64,000 nt of DNA, taken from contig JAJRSD010000083.1 of assembly GCA_024278975.1 (NCBI GenBank), forward strand, positions 24,967 to 88,966, in the 5' to 3' direction. A program made the position numbers and the translations under genes. The DNA is from Bacteroidota bacterium. Lineage in GTDB: Bacteria > Bacteroidota > Bacteroidia > Bacteroidales > Prolixibacteraceae. Shown piece after piece: positions 38,781 through 48,197 of this stretch (position 1 is its first letter; the number at the start of each line of letters is the position of its first letter). Under the pieces are notes generated by a model. It was not told the DNA's origin and did not search any database. It saw only the letters and a list, made by a program, of their open reading frames with translations.

Positions 38781-39146
38781 ATGAAAAAACTTACACGAAA
38801 AGAGGAGGAGTTAATGAAAATACTCTGGAACCTGGAAAAAGCTTTTGTAAAAGATATCATCGAAAGATACCCCAACCCCAACCCCAAACCACACTACAAT
38901 ACTATTTCGTCGCTGGTACGGTTGCTGCAAGACAAAGGAGTAATCGGATTTAAGCAGTACGGAAACACGTATCAGTATTTTCCGTTGGTTTCGAAAGAAG
39001 AGTATCGCCAGTCGTTTATGAAACAGGTTGTTAGCGACTATTTCGATAATTCGTATAAGAGTGCAGTTGCCTTTTTTGTAAAAGAAGAAGGACTTTCTGC
39101 AGATGAAATTAATGAGCTGGTACAAATTATTAAAGACCGGAAATAA
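38781..39146 (+). CDS. BlaI/MecI/CopY-family transcriptional repressor
   Basis: MKKLTRKEEELMKILWNLEKAFVKDIIERYPNPNPKPHYNTISSLVRLLQDKGVIGFKQYGNTYQYFPLV; start 38781 preferred. Confidence 0.9.
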   Translation: MKKLTRKEEELMKILWNLEKAFVKDIIERYPNPNPKPHYNTISSLVRLLQDKGVIGFKQYGNTYQYFPLVSKEEYRQSFMKQVVSDYFDNSYKSAVAFFVKEEGLSADEINELVQIIKDRK

Positions 39147-41053
39147 TGGAAAGTTACCTTATCTATATTGGCAAATCGGCACTGGCAGCCGGTGCATTTT
39201 ACATCGCTTTTCTATTGCTTTTTCAAAACCAAAAACATTTTGTGTTTAACCGTTTTTACTTGCCTGTTTCATTGGCTTTGAGTTTTTTAATCCCGCTAAT
39301 AACTTTTACAACCGTTAAATATATCGAGCCGGTTTTATCTGAAAACACAAATAGTTTTGCCTATTTAGCAACTACCTCCGAAAGAGTTGGGCTACCAGAA
39401 TTTGTCTTTCAGTGGTATCATTATTTGTTTGGTTTGTACATTTTGGGAGTTACTGGCTTTCTGTTTCATCTTCTGCTTGGGCATGTAAAAGCTGTAAATA
39501 TTATCAGATTTAGCCGATTAAAAACGTTGTTCGGAACTGAGGTGAATATCACTCCAAAAGATGTTCATCCATTTTCGTTTTTCAACAAAATAGTGATTTC
39601 CGAGAATACTCTCGGTCACCCGAATCTGGATATGATTGTAAACCACGAAAATATTCACGTAAAAGAACGACACACTCTCGATATTCTTTTTATTGAAATT
39701 TTATTTCTTTTTCAATGGTTTAATCCGTTTGCCTGGCTGCTAAAAGATGCCGTAAAAAACAATCTCGAATATAAAACCGACCACCAAATTACAAAAAATC
39801 ACAACCCAAAAGAGTACCAGTTGGCAATGGTTGCACTCGCCGACAAAGAGGGAGTTGCTCCATTTTTAACAGCTTTAAACGGGTCGCAATTAAAAGACAG
39901 AATTATTATGATGAAAAAGAAAACAGAAAACAAATATGCTTTATTAAAGCAGTTAGTAGTTCTTCCGCTACTTGCTATTTTGGTGATGGGACTTTCGAGC
40001 TGGGAAATCAGAACAGAAATTATTGAGACTGAAAAGAAGGTTGAAATAAGTCAGACAGGCAGTGATAATGTACAAATTGAAAGAGATACAATTAAACCTG
40101 CACAAAATACCAAAACTGGTGAAACTAAAGCTCCATATTACGGAACTAAAATAAAACCAAATACTGTTGACTCGCATGTTAAAGCATCGGGAACTGTATA
40201 TTTAAATTCTAAGACAGATAAAACTACACCACTTTATATTGTTGACGGAAAAGAGATTGAAAATATTGATAGAATCAATCCGGATGATATTAAAAGTATC
40301 GATGTTCTTAAAAATAAATCGTCAACCAATATTTATGGCGAGAAAGGTAAAAACGGAGTGATTTTGATAACTACAAAAAAAAATGGAGGAGATTTTTTGC
40401 TTGATAAAAAAGAGATGCCTCAATTTCCGGGAGGAGAACTTGCATTGAGAAATTTTATTGCCGAGAATATTCAATATCCTGAAACTGCATTGGAGAAAGG
40501 AATTCAGGGAAAAGTTTATGTTTCATTCATTATAAATACAAAAGGTAAAGTTACCGATGCCAAAATTTCGAGGGGTGTTGATCCTTCGCTGAATAAAGAA
40601 GCACTGCGTGTGATAAACTTACTTCCTCTTTGGAAACCCGGCAAACAGCGAGGTGAATTTGTGGATGTTACTTACACAGTTCCTGTAAGTTTTAAACCAA
40701 CAACAGAGCAAACCCGAAAACATAGTAAAGTGGGGTTAGATGGTAAACCTCTTGAAAAAGAAGCAGTGGATACTGGAAATAAAATAAAACCGAAAATTAC
40801 ATACTTACCCAATAAAAATAGCAGCAGCAGTACAATGTTGTCCGGCTCTAATGACTCAATACTATATATCGTTGATGATGAAGAGATTGACATTAAAAGT
40901 TTAAGCGAAATTCAACCAGAAACAATAGAATCAGTGTCGATTATTAAAGATGCTTCGGCAGTAGATATTTATGGAGAAAAAGCGAAAAATGGGGTAATAA
41001 TAATTACGTTAAAAGATAGCAAAAAGAAAACTGATGTTACTAAGGGATTATGA
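39146..41053 (+). CDS. M56/BlaR1-type membrane metallopeptidase fused to TonB C-terminal domain and two plug-like segments; C-terminus truncated by an inserted element
   Basis: HENIH (HExxH); MPQFPGGELALRNFIAENIQYPETALEKGIQGKVYVSFIINTKGKVTDAKI (TonB_C); LYIVDGKEIENIDRINPDDIKSIDVLKNKSSTNIYGEKGKNGVILITTKK and LYIVDDEEIDIKSLSEIQPETIESVSIIKDASAVDIYGEKAKNGVIIIT (plug-like). Confidence 0.88.
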   Translation: MESYLIYIGKSALAAGAFYIAFLLLFQNQKHFVFNRFYLPVSLALSFLIPLITFTTVKYIEPVLSENTNSFAYLATTSERVGLPEFVFQWYHYLFGLYILGVTGFLFHLLLGHVKAVNIIRFSRLKTLFGTEVNITPKDVHPFSFFNKIVISENTLGHPNLDMIVNHENIHVKERHTLDILFIEILFLFQWFNPFAWLLKDAVKNNLEYKTDHQITKNHNPKEYQLAMVALADKEGVAPFLTALNGSQLKDRIIMMKKKTENKYALLKQLVVLPLLAILVMGLSSWEIRTEIIETEKKVEISQTGSDNVQIERDTIKPAQNTKTGETKAPYYGTKIKPNTVDSHVKASGTVYLNSKTDKTTPLYIVDGKEIENIDRINPDDIKSIDVLKNKSSTNIYGEKGKNGVILITTKKNGGDFLLDKKEMPQFPGGELALRNFIAENIQYPETALEKGIQGKVYVSFIINTKGKVTDAKISRGVDPSLNKEALRVINLLPLWKPGKQRGEFVDVTYTVPVSFKPTTEQTRKHSKVGLDGKPLEKEAVDTGNKIKPKITYLPNKNSSSSTMLSGSNDSILYIVDDEEIDIKSLSEIQPETIESVSIIKDASAVDIYGEKAKNGVIIITLKDSKKKTDVTKGL

Positions 41054-41201
41054 AGAAATAACCTAACCGTTTTGACTTGTTCTTTTGCACGCTAACTTCG
41101 TTAAAAAGCCTCACCGTATCTATGCTATGCCTGCGTCTTTTGCCTTGTTATCGTACAAAATAACTTCGTCAATTCCAGTCATATTATTTCTTCATAATCC
41201 C
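41044..41201. mobile_element. 158-bp MITE-like non-autonomous element, 18-bp perfect terminal inverted repeats, candidate 3-bp TSD (TAA)
   Basis: GGGATTATGAAGAAATAA (41044-41061) and TTATTTCTTCATAATCCC (41184-41201); TAA at 41041-41043 and 41202-41204; removal rejoins a reading frame. Confidence 0.8.
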
Positions 41202-41577
41202 TAAGATTACAACCCAACTCGAACTACGAAAGTTTATTGCAAATGAGATTAAATACCCTGTTTTATCACAAAAAGCAAACAGAGAAAAAGTGGTAAAATT
41301 ATCGGTACAGATTGATAAAAATGGAAGTATAACTTCGATTAAAGAGACGGATGGATATATTAAAATTAGAGTTGATGTAGTAGTCATTACTAGCTACAAA
41401 ACAAAAGAAGTTACCGGTTACGGAACAAAAATTGAAGTCGAAAGTGCAAGAAAGAATGAAGAACAACTTTTAATTGATGAAACCAAACGTGTAATTTATA
41501 AACTTCCAAAAATCGATATCCCGGAATTTAAAGGAAAAACTGTTGGGATAACAGTAAGATTTATTTTACAAGATTAA
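41202..41577 (+). pseudogene. Separated 3' part of the M56-TonB gene (TonB_C-like)
   Basis: KITTQLELRKFIANEIKYPVLSQKANREKVVKLSVQIDKNGSITSIKETDGYIKI...; ORF track shows only 41290..41577. Confidence 0.7.
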
Positions 41578-41756
41578 ACTTTTTTCAACAAAAATATTTA
41601 TGTTCTCTACTGTATAAAAAGAATATTAACCACATATAACACGGAGAAGACGCAGAGTTTCGCAAAAATTACTGTGAATAATATCCTGAAATTCTAGGAC
41701 AGAGTTTTATTTCAAAACTTACATGGCAGAAGCTATATTTTATTTTTTCTTTTAGT

Positions 41757-41785
41757 CCCTCCCTTTTGGGGAGGTTAGGTGGGGC
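41757..41785. repeat. GC-rich intergenic hairpin repeat CCCTCCCTTTTGGGGAGGTTAGGTGGGG
   Basis: Just downstream of a minus-strand stop; related to 58042..58070. Confidence 0.55.
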
Positions 41786-41788
41786 TTT

Positions 41789-42196
41789 TTATAAAAATTC
41801 AGCAATCGCTTTTTTTACTTCCTGCAGATTAGAGTAGTTTACCAACTTTAAATCTTCGCATCCTGAAATCATTGCCGAAATATTTTTCCCTGAATCAGGG
41901 CGGAACAGACAGAGAACTTTTTTGCCTGTTTCAACTGCCCTGCCAATTTCGTAGCCTACACCCATCGAAACTGTCGTAACTTCGGCAACCAAAACATCGG
42001 CAGAATTTAACCATTCTAAATCGCGGTCGTGAATATATTTATCGGTGGGTCCGTCGTCGCCCAGTTCGGTTAAATTTGGGTCACCAATATGTTCGGTTAA
42101 AACTTCACCATAAGTTTTCAGGTATTCAATAATCTGCAGATAGAGTGCTGCATCTTCGCGTCCTCCACGTATTGAACCGGCAAAATATATTTTCAT
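41789..42196 (-). CDS. Nucleoside 2-deoxyribosyltransferase-like / 2'-deoxynucleoside 5'-phosphate N-hydrolase-like protein
   Basis: MKIYFAGSIRGGREDA, DRDLEWLNSADVLVAEVTTVSMGVGYEIGRAVETGKKVLCLFRP. Confidence 0.88.
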   Translation of the reverse strand: MKIYFAGSIRGGREDAALYLQIIEYLKTYGEVLTEHIGDPNLTELGDDGPTDKYIHDRDLEWLNSADVLVAEVTTVSMGVGYEIGRAVETGKKVLCLFRPDSGKNISAMISGCEDLKLVNYSNLQEVKKAIAEFL

Positions 42197-42284
42197 ACTG
42201 TTTGTTTTTGAGTTTCACCACCTTTGGCAGGACAGGCAATTTACGAGTTTTGAGTTCAATTTAAAATCAGTATTGAATATCCAA

Positions 42285-43958
42285 TTAATTACTGGTAGAA
42301 ATTACCCGTCCCGGCTCGAAATAAGCAGCATAATTTGTTCCCGACTTTAACTCTTCGATGGCTTTTTTAATCGCTTTATCGTCGTTTATTGCCGAACGAA
42401 TTGCACCTTTTTGATAGTAGTAACGCGAAACAATTTCGCTCTCCAGCAACTCGCTTATATCTTTTCTAAACTCCAACAAATCTTTATCTAAGTTGGGTTC
42501 CAGTTTTAGTCTTAACGACTCAAATTCCGCCTCGGCCAAATCGAAATACTTCTCGCGTTTAGCAGTTTTTAACAACTCTTCAAACTCATCTTTCGATTGA
42601 GATTCATATTCAAAATTACTCTCTTTAACAAAAGCCGAAAACTGATTATAAATATCGTCGGTAATAACAAACTCTTCCGGTTGAGCTATCGAATCATTTT
42701 CGTATTTAAACTTGGTTGCAAAATCGAAAACCTTAAATCGTGTAACCAATTCAATTGCCAACGGACTTAACTTATCGCCTTCAATTTTAACATCGGGCGT
42801 AATACCGCCCCCATCGTAAACTTTGCGTCCGTTTTTAGTAGTAAATTCGGTTACCAGCGAATCGGGAATAGTACCCACACTGCCATCTTCGTTTCGGTGA
42901 GAATAGTCGAGAGCCTGAATACAGCGCCCGCTCGGAATATAATATTTTGCAGTGGTAACTTTTAACTTGGTATTGTAACTTAAATCGCGGGTGGTTTGTA
43001 CAAGTCCTTTTCCAAAAGTACGTGTTCCGACTATAATACCGCGGTCGAGATCCTGAATTGCACCCGACACAATTTCTGATGCCGATGCCGAGCCACGATT
43101 TGTTAATACCGCGATCCTAATTGTAGTATCCATGGGATTTGCCATGGCATTGTACGTTTTGTCCCACTGTTTAACTTTTCCGCGAGTGTTCACAATTTCC
43201 TTGCCTTTCGGTACAAAAAGGTTTACAATTTTTACCGATTCCATTAATAATCCACCGGGGTTACCACGTAAATCTAATACCAACGATTCAGGATTATTCT
43301 CCTCTAATTCCTGAAGAGCTTTTTGCACCTCTTTACTACAATTTGCAGTAAAACTCGACAGACGAATATAAGCTGTTTTATCGTCCAGCATTCCGTAATA
43401 TGGAACTGCATCGATTGAAATTTTCTCGCGAATAACATCAACTGTATAAGGTTTTTTTGCTCCGGGGCGTTGTAGTTTTATGGTAACAGGTTTATTGGCA
43501 GGTCCTTTTAACAAACTGCTCACATCCTGTGTACTCATTCCGGAAGTTGCTTTACCCGATACCTCCAACAATATATCGCCCGCCTTTAATCCAAACTTAT
43601 CTGCCGGAAAACCTTTGTAAGGTTCGGCAACTACAACTTTGTCATTTTGTTTGCTAATTAGCGCGCCAATTCCCGCATATTCACCGGTTGTCATAAAACG
43701 GAAGTCTTCAATTTTATCTTCCGAAATATAATTTGTGTATGGGTCGAGCGAACTTAACATTTCGTCGATACTGGTTTTTACAAGTTCATTCGGATTTACA
43801 TCATCCACATAAAACATGTTCAGCTCCCTAAACAAAGTATAATAGATATCGAGATTTTTTGCTACTTCGAAATTTTTATCATCTCGGTTAAAACCATAAA
43901 AGCTCGCCCCAACTATTGCTATTATTACAACTCCTATCCAAATTCTTTTCCTGTTCAT
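42285..43958 (-). CDS. S41-family C-terminal processing peptidase with PDZ domain
   Basis: YAGIGALISKQNDKVVVAEPYKGFPADKFGLKAGDILLEV; LVLDLRGNPGGLLMESVKI; NRGSASASEIVSGAIQDLDRGIIVGTRTFGKGLVQT. Confidence 0.95.
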   Translation of the reverse strand: MNRKRIWIGVVIIAIVGASFYGFNRDDKNFEVAKNLDIYYTLFRELNMFYVDDVNPNELVKTSIDEMLSSLDPYTNYISEDKIEDFRFMTTGEYAGIGALISKQNDKVVVAEPYKGFPADKFGLKAGDILLEVSGKATSGMSTQDVSSLLKGPANKPVTIKLQRPGAKKPYTVDVIREKISIDAVPYYGMLDDKTAYIRLSSFTANCSKEVQKALQELEENNPESLVLDLRGNPGGLLMESVKIVNLFVPKGKEIVNTRGKVKQWDKTYNAMANPMDTTIRIAVLTNRGSASASEIVSGAIQDLDRGIIVGTRTFGKGLVQTTRDLSYNTKLKVTTAKYYIPSGRCIQALDYSHRNEDGSVGTIPDSLVTEFTTKNGRKVYDGGGITPDVKIEGDKLSPLAIELVTRFKVFDFATKFKYENDSIAQPEEFVITDDIYNQFSAFVKESNFEYESQSKDEFEELLKTAKREKYFDLAEAEFESLRLKLEPNLDKDLLEFRKDISELLESEIVSRYYYQKGAIRSAINDDKAIKKAIEELKSGTNYAAYFEPGRVISTSN

Positions 43959-44240
43959 CTGTTTTGTTTTTATGCTGGATTAGAAATTCAACTTCCCATT
44001 TTTTAAAAATAATCGCTAAAAGTATAAAAACTACTTTAATAGATACTCAAGGTATTTATTTCATTACGTTAAAATTTACTAAAGCTAATAATACAAGAAT
44101 GCTTTGAACGATGTAAATGTTCAAAAAAGTTTTAAATAGTTAATTGAAGTTAAAATAGAAACTGCATTAAACCACTGAATGTATGGCAAGTCAAAGAGCC
44201 GAATTTATAAAAACAAATTATTCATTTAAATTTTAATATC

Positions 44241-44741
44241 ATGAAAACAAGAATTTTAAGTTTAGTTATTGTAACAGCATTGTTTATTTCTACATCAGTA
44301 TTTGCACAACCTGTAAATAAGGGAAATAAGTCTCCGGAACGAAAAACAATGATGAAGAAACAGTTTGCTCAACAAAAAAGAAATTATCAAAAGTTTTTTA
44401 CTGAAGAACAACAGGAAACAATGAAAGCACTTCGGTTAGAAACGGCTAAAAAAGTGAAACCTTTTAAAAATGAACTTCGCGAATTAATGGCTCACCAACA
44501 AACTTTAACAACTGCCGACAATGCCGATTTAAAGGCCATCAATAATAATATTGATAAAATGTCGGTCACAAAAACTAAGATTGCAAAAATTATGGCTGCG
44601 CAACATCAGCAAATCCGTTCTATTTTAACCGAAGAACAGCTTCTTAAATTCGACACAATGAAAAATAAGAGTGGGAAAAAACGGGGAGGAAATTCAAGAG
44701 GAGGAAACTCGATGAGTCCTCACAAAAGAATGGGAGCATAA
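44241..44741 (+). CDS. Small exported basic helical protein, Spy/CpxP-like
   Basis: Signal peptide ...ALFISTSVFAQ; FFTEEQQETMKALRLE and ILTEEQLLKFD. Confidence 0.6.
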   Translation: MKTRILSLVIVTALFISTSVFAQPVNKGNKSPERKTMMKKQFAQQKRNYQKFFTEEQQETMKALRLETAKKVKPFKNELRELMAHQQTLTTADNADLKAINNNIDKMSVTKTKIAKIMAAQHQQIRSILTEEQLLKFDTMKNKSGKKRGGNSRGGNSMSPHKRMGA

Positions 44742-44769
44742 CAAATATTACTGAAATACAACTAATATC

Positions 44770-44801
44770 AAAAAGCTGGTTTTTTTGAACCGGCTTTTTT
44801 T
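44770..44801 (+). terminator. Rho-independent terminator
   Basis: AAAAAGCTGGTT-TTTTTG-AACCGGCTTTTTT. Confidence 0.85.
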
Positions 44802-44915
44802 ATGCTTTTTTTTACCGATGAATTTCCTCTGTTCAACGAAAAAACTTTAGTTATTAGTTTTGTTTGAAATAAATTGCAATGAATATGACCAGACAAAACA
44901 ATTAAATAAATTATT

Positions 44916-45635
44916 ATGAAACGGAAATTTTCTATTCTCGCCACATTTATATTCGTTCTATTTATTTTTTCATCATGTATTTTTTCAGGCCCGTCGTTAA
45001 AAGGAAATGGTAAAGTTGTTGAGGAGACACGAAAAACCGGAGACTTTGACGAGATTAAAGTTAGCCGCGGAATGAATGTTTATATTTCGCAGGGAGAAAA
45101 AACCAAAGTAGTTGTAAAAGCCGATGAAAACTTATTGGATGCCATTGAAATTGAAGTGGAAGGAAATACTCTGAAAGTTACTTCAAATCAGAATATTCGG
45201 AGTGCAACATCAAAAAAAGTATTTGTTACAACTCCCAATATTTCAAAGATAAAATCGACAGCCGGCAGTAATGTTTTTTCAGAAACAGTTATCAAATCAG
45301 ATAAACTTAATTTATCGGGTTCGGCAGGAAGTAACATAAAACTTGATGTTAATATTGGAGTTTTAGATGTTTCTGTTTCGGCGGGTTCGAACATAAAATT
45401 AGAGGGGCGGGCCAAATATTTTACGGGGAAAGCCACCTCGGGATCGAATTTGAAAGCTGAAGATTTGAAAACGAAAGATTGCTCGGTAAATGTGAGTTCC
45501 GGGGCAAATATCTGGATAACAGCAAAAAATAATTTTAATGCACATGCAAGTAGTGGTGGAAATATTTTCTATTACGGCAATCCCGAATCTACTGAGATTG
45601 AAAAATCATCGGGTGGAAATATTATTGAAAAATAG
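44916..45635 (+). CDS. DUF2807/GIN-domain lipoprotein (head GIN family), paralog 1
   Basis: Lipobox FSSCIFSG; GDFDEIKVSRGMNVYISQGEKTKVVVKADENLLDAIEIEVEGNTLKV; SAGSN repeats. Confidence 0.9.
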   Translation: MKRKFSILATFIFVLFIFSSCIFSGPSLKGNGKVVEETRKTGDFDEIKVSRGMNVYISQGEKTKVVVKADENLLDAIEIEVEGNTLKVTSNQNIRSATSKKVFVTTPNISKIKSTAGSNVFSETVIKSDKLNLSGSAGSNIKLDVNIGVLDVSVSAGSNIKLEGRAKYFTGKATSGSNLKAEDLKTKDCSVNVSSGANIWITAKNNFNAHASSGGNIFYYGNPESTEIEKSSGGNIIEK

Positions 45636-45782
45636 GTTTGGTCTTTTTTATAGCGACGAATAATACTTGAATTGGAAAATGAATTGATAGCAAATCTGTT
45701 TAACCAAAATAGAATTCCGACACGCATGTAACTTTAAGGTTTTTTAATCGTCATTTCTATTACAATATTAAAAAAACAGATA

Positions 45783-46493
45783 ATGAAAACAATTAAAACA
45801 TTTTTTATTCTTTTTCTGATTGTGGCAACTGGAATAAATACATCATTTGCCGACAACAGCGATAAAACAGAATACAGAAAAGTAAAAGACTTTAACGCAA
45901 TAAAAGTTTCTGCCGGAATTGATCTGTATATTACAATTGGCGAAACTGAGGAGGTAAAAATTGTTGCCGACGATGATATTATTGATGATGTAATTACGGA
46001 GGTAATAGATGGTACACTTCGGATTTATATGAAAGAGAAAAATTGGTTTGGCTGGAATAACAGGGGAAGCCGAAAGGCTTATGTTACAATAAAAGAGCTT
46101 GTTGCAATTAATGCATCGTCGGGTTCCGATGTTGTGTCGGAGAATACATTAAAAGGTGAAAGTTTAAAAGTAAAAGCCAGCAGTGGCAGCGATGTAGAAA
46201 TCGATGTTTTTTATAAAAACTTTTCGCTTGATACAAGTAGTGGATCCGATGCCACAATTAGTGGTAAAGTAAAAACTTTCGAAGCCAAAGCAAGTAGTGG
46301 AAGCGATATAAAAGCACGGAATCTGCAATCGGTAATTTGTAAAGTTAACGCCAGCAGTGGTTCCGATATAACAGTTTCTGTTTCGAATGAGTTGTATGCA
46401 AAAGCCAGTAGTGGAGCCGATATTCGATATTATGGAAACCCTGATATACGCGATATAAGCGAATCGAGCGGCGGAGATGTAACACAGAAATAG
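45783..46493 (+). CDS. DUF2807/GIN-domain exported protein, paralog 2
   Basis: KDFNAIKVSAGIDLYITIGETEEVKIVADDDIIDDVITEVIDGTLRI; six or more SSGSD repeats. Confidence 0.9.
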   Translation: MKTIKTFFILFLIVATGINTSFADNSDKTEYRKVKDFNAIKVSAGIDLYITIGETEEVKIVADDDIIDDVITEVIDGTLRIYMKEKNWFGWNNRGSRKAYVTIKELVAINASSGSDVVSENTLKGESLKVKASSGSDVEIDVFYKNFSLDTSSGSDATISGKVKTFEAKASSGSDIKARNLQSVICKVNASSGSDITVSVSNELYAKASSGADIRYYGNPDIRDISESSGGDVTQK

Positions 46494-46633
46494 TCAGAAA
46501 AGTTTATTCTATTGAAAGACGGATTATTCCGCTCGGGGGATGAATTGTTTTCATTTTTTATGGATAATTTTTGAATGTTAACAGGAGATTCGATACATCA
46601 TATTCATATCAGGTTTTATCAACCCCCATATTT

Positions 46634-48094
46634 CTAATCACCAATAATTTTAATCAATTTTCCTTTTTGAACTATGTCGGAGAGTTCCATGTAATTTAGT
46701 AACGCAAGTTCGTTTGTCTGGCTTTGCGGAACTCTGAAATATTTAAAAGCATCGGCCAAAGTGCCGGAGCGCTGAACTGACTTGACTTTTATTCTTTTAG
46801 GTCTGACATTTAATTTCGACGGTTCGGTTAAGCTGTCGAAATTTGCCATTGTAGATTCAAAAATTCTGAAATATGAATTAAAACTCATCTCATCTGAAAC
46901 ACCATGAAATACATAAATCCCTTCGTCTTTTTGAATAATATATGATAGCACTTTTATTGTTTGTTGCTGACCAGTTTGTTGATCTTGCGAAACTTGCTGA
47001 GATACTGCAACAATAGCCGGTGCACCATTTACTATCGTCCGTTTACTATCGAGAACGGTTAATCCCAATGCATCTAACGCTTCCTGTCCGGCTTTTTCAA
47101 GAGTTTTTTGTGGAGTCATAAAAAATACCATCATCGCTTTTCCATCCTCCGGAGTCATTTGAACCTGCATGGGTGAGTTTACTAATTTCCAACCGGGAGG
47201 AATTGGGTATTTAAATTTCATTTCAGGATGATAAAACATATTTGCTTCAACAAAACCCTGACGCGGATCTTCTCCGTAAACCAACCCATCAATCATGTGT
47301 AAATAGCTGTTTTCGTTTACTTTCCAATTCGAATAATTCAAACTGTCCTGCCACTCTTTTGCTTTTCTGTTTACCGCGTTGTACCTGTCGCCCGGATCGG
47401 GGTGAGTTGACATAAAAGTTGGTACACCCGCATGACTGCTTGCCATCTGCATTTTATTCAGCACATTAAAAAAGTTTGCCATCTGATGTGCATCGTAGTG
47501 TATTTTAGATGAATATTCAACTCCCAGCCGGTCTGCTTCGCGTTCGTTATCGCGACTAAATTTTAAAAACAGAAGTTGCATTCCCTGCATAGCATAATCC
47601 GCAAACTGGCGAAATTCTTCCGAAGCAATCATTCCACCAACTAATAAAAGTTGCCCCAACTGCTGTTTGCTTTGTTGGCTCGCTGTGTGCCGCGCGGTAA
47701 TATGTCCCATTTCGTGACCGAGTACTCCAATCAATTCTGCCTCGTTATTAAATTGCGCCAAAATTCCACGAGTTAAATATATGTAACCGCCGGGTACTGC
47801 AAATGCATTTATCACAGGCGAGTCTAATATTTTAAAATGATACTCGAGATTTGGGCGATGAGAAATCTTACCCATTTCAGCACCTTTGGTAGTTATAAAA
47901 TCTAAAAGTTTCGGCTGGTCGTAAACTCCAAAAGTGGAAACAACAGACGGATCGTACTGTGCTCCCAAGGCTATTTCCTGTGCTTCTGACATTAGCATAA
48001 ATTGCTTTTTACCGGTTACCGGATTTATTGCACACGACGGAATTAATGATAATATTATAACAAATAGCAGTAGTTTATTTATATTTATTTTCAT
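46634..48094 (-). CDS. M48-family metalloprotease lipoprotein
   Basis: LIPSCAINPVTGKKQFMLMSEAQEIALG; GVLGHEMGHITARHTASQQS; DNEREADRLGVEY. Confidence 0.95.
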   Translation of the reverse strand: MKININKLLLFVIILSLIPSCAINPVTGKKQFMLMSEAQEIALGAQYDPSVVSTFGVYDQPKLLDFITTKGAEMGKISHRPNLEYHFKILDSPVINAFAVPGGYIYLTRGILAQFNNEAELIGVLGHEMGHITARHTASQQSKQQLGQLLLVGGMIASEEFRQFADYAMQGMQLLFLKFSRDNEREADRLGVEYSSKIHYDAHQMANFFNVLNKMQMASSHAGVPTFMSTHPDPGDRYNAVNRKAKEWQDSLNYSNWKVNENSYLHMIDGLVYGEDPRQGFVEANMFYHPEMKFKYPIPPGWKLVNSPMQVQMTPEDGKAMMVFFMTPQKTLEKAGQEALDALGLTVLDSKRTIVNGAPAIVAVSQQVSQDQQTGQQQTIKVLSYIIQKDEGIYVFHGVSDEMSFNSYFRIFESTMANFDSLTEPSKLNVRPKRIKVKSVQRSGTLADAFKYFRVPQSQTNELALLNYMELSDIVQKGKLIKIIGD

Positions 48095-48197
48095 TATAAT
48101 TAAATGTTAAAATGTAAATTTGCACGAATGTTCTTAATTATTACTCTCTTAAAATAATAATTTAATAAATATCGTAATTATTTTTATTCTATTTAAT

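Noticed and set aside
38781-41053. BlaI/M56 pair as a beta-lactam resistance regulatory system
   Set aside because: No beta-lactamase nearby; the M56 protein has TonB/plug domains rather than a penicillin-binding sensor.
45783-46493. SSGSD-encoding nucleotide repeats considered as a CRISPR or VNTR locus
   Set aside because: Repeats are codon-level, irregularly spaced and part of a GIN-domain protein.
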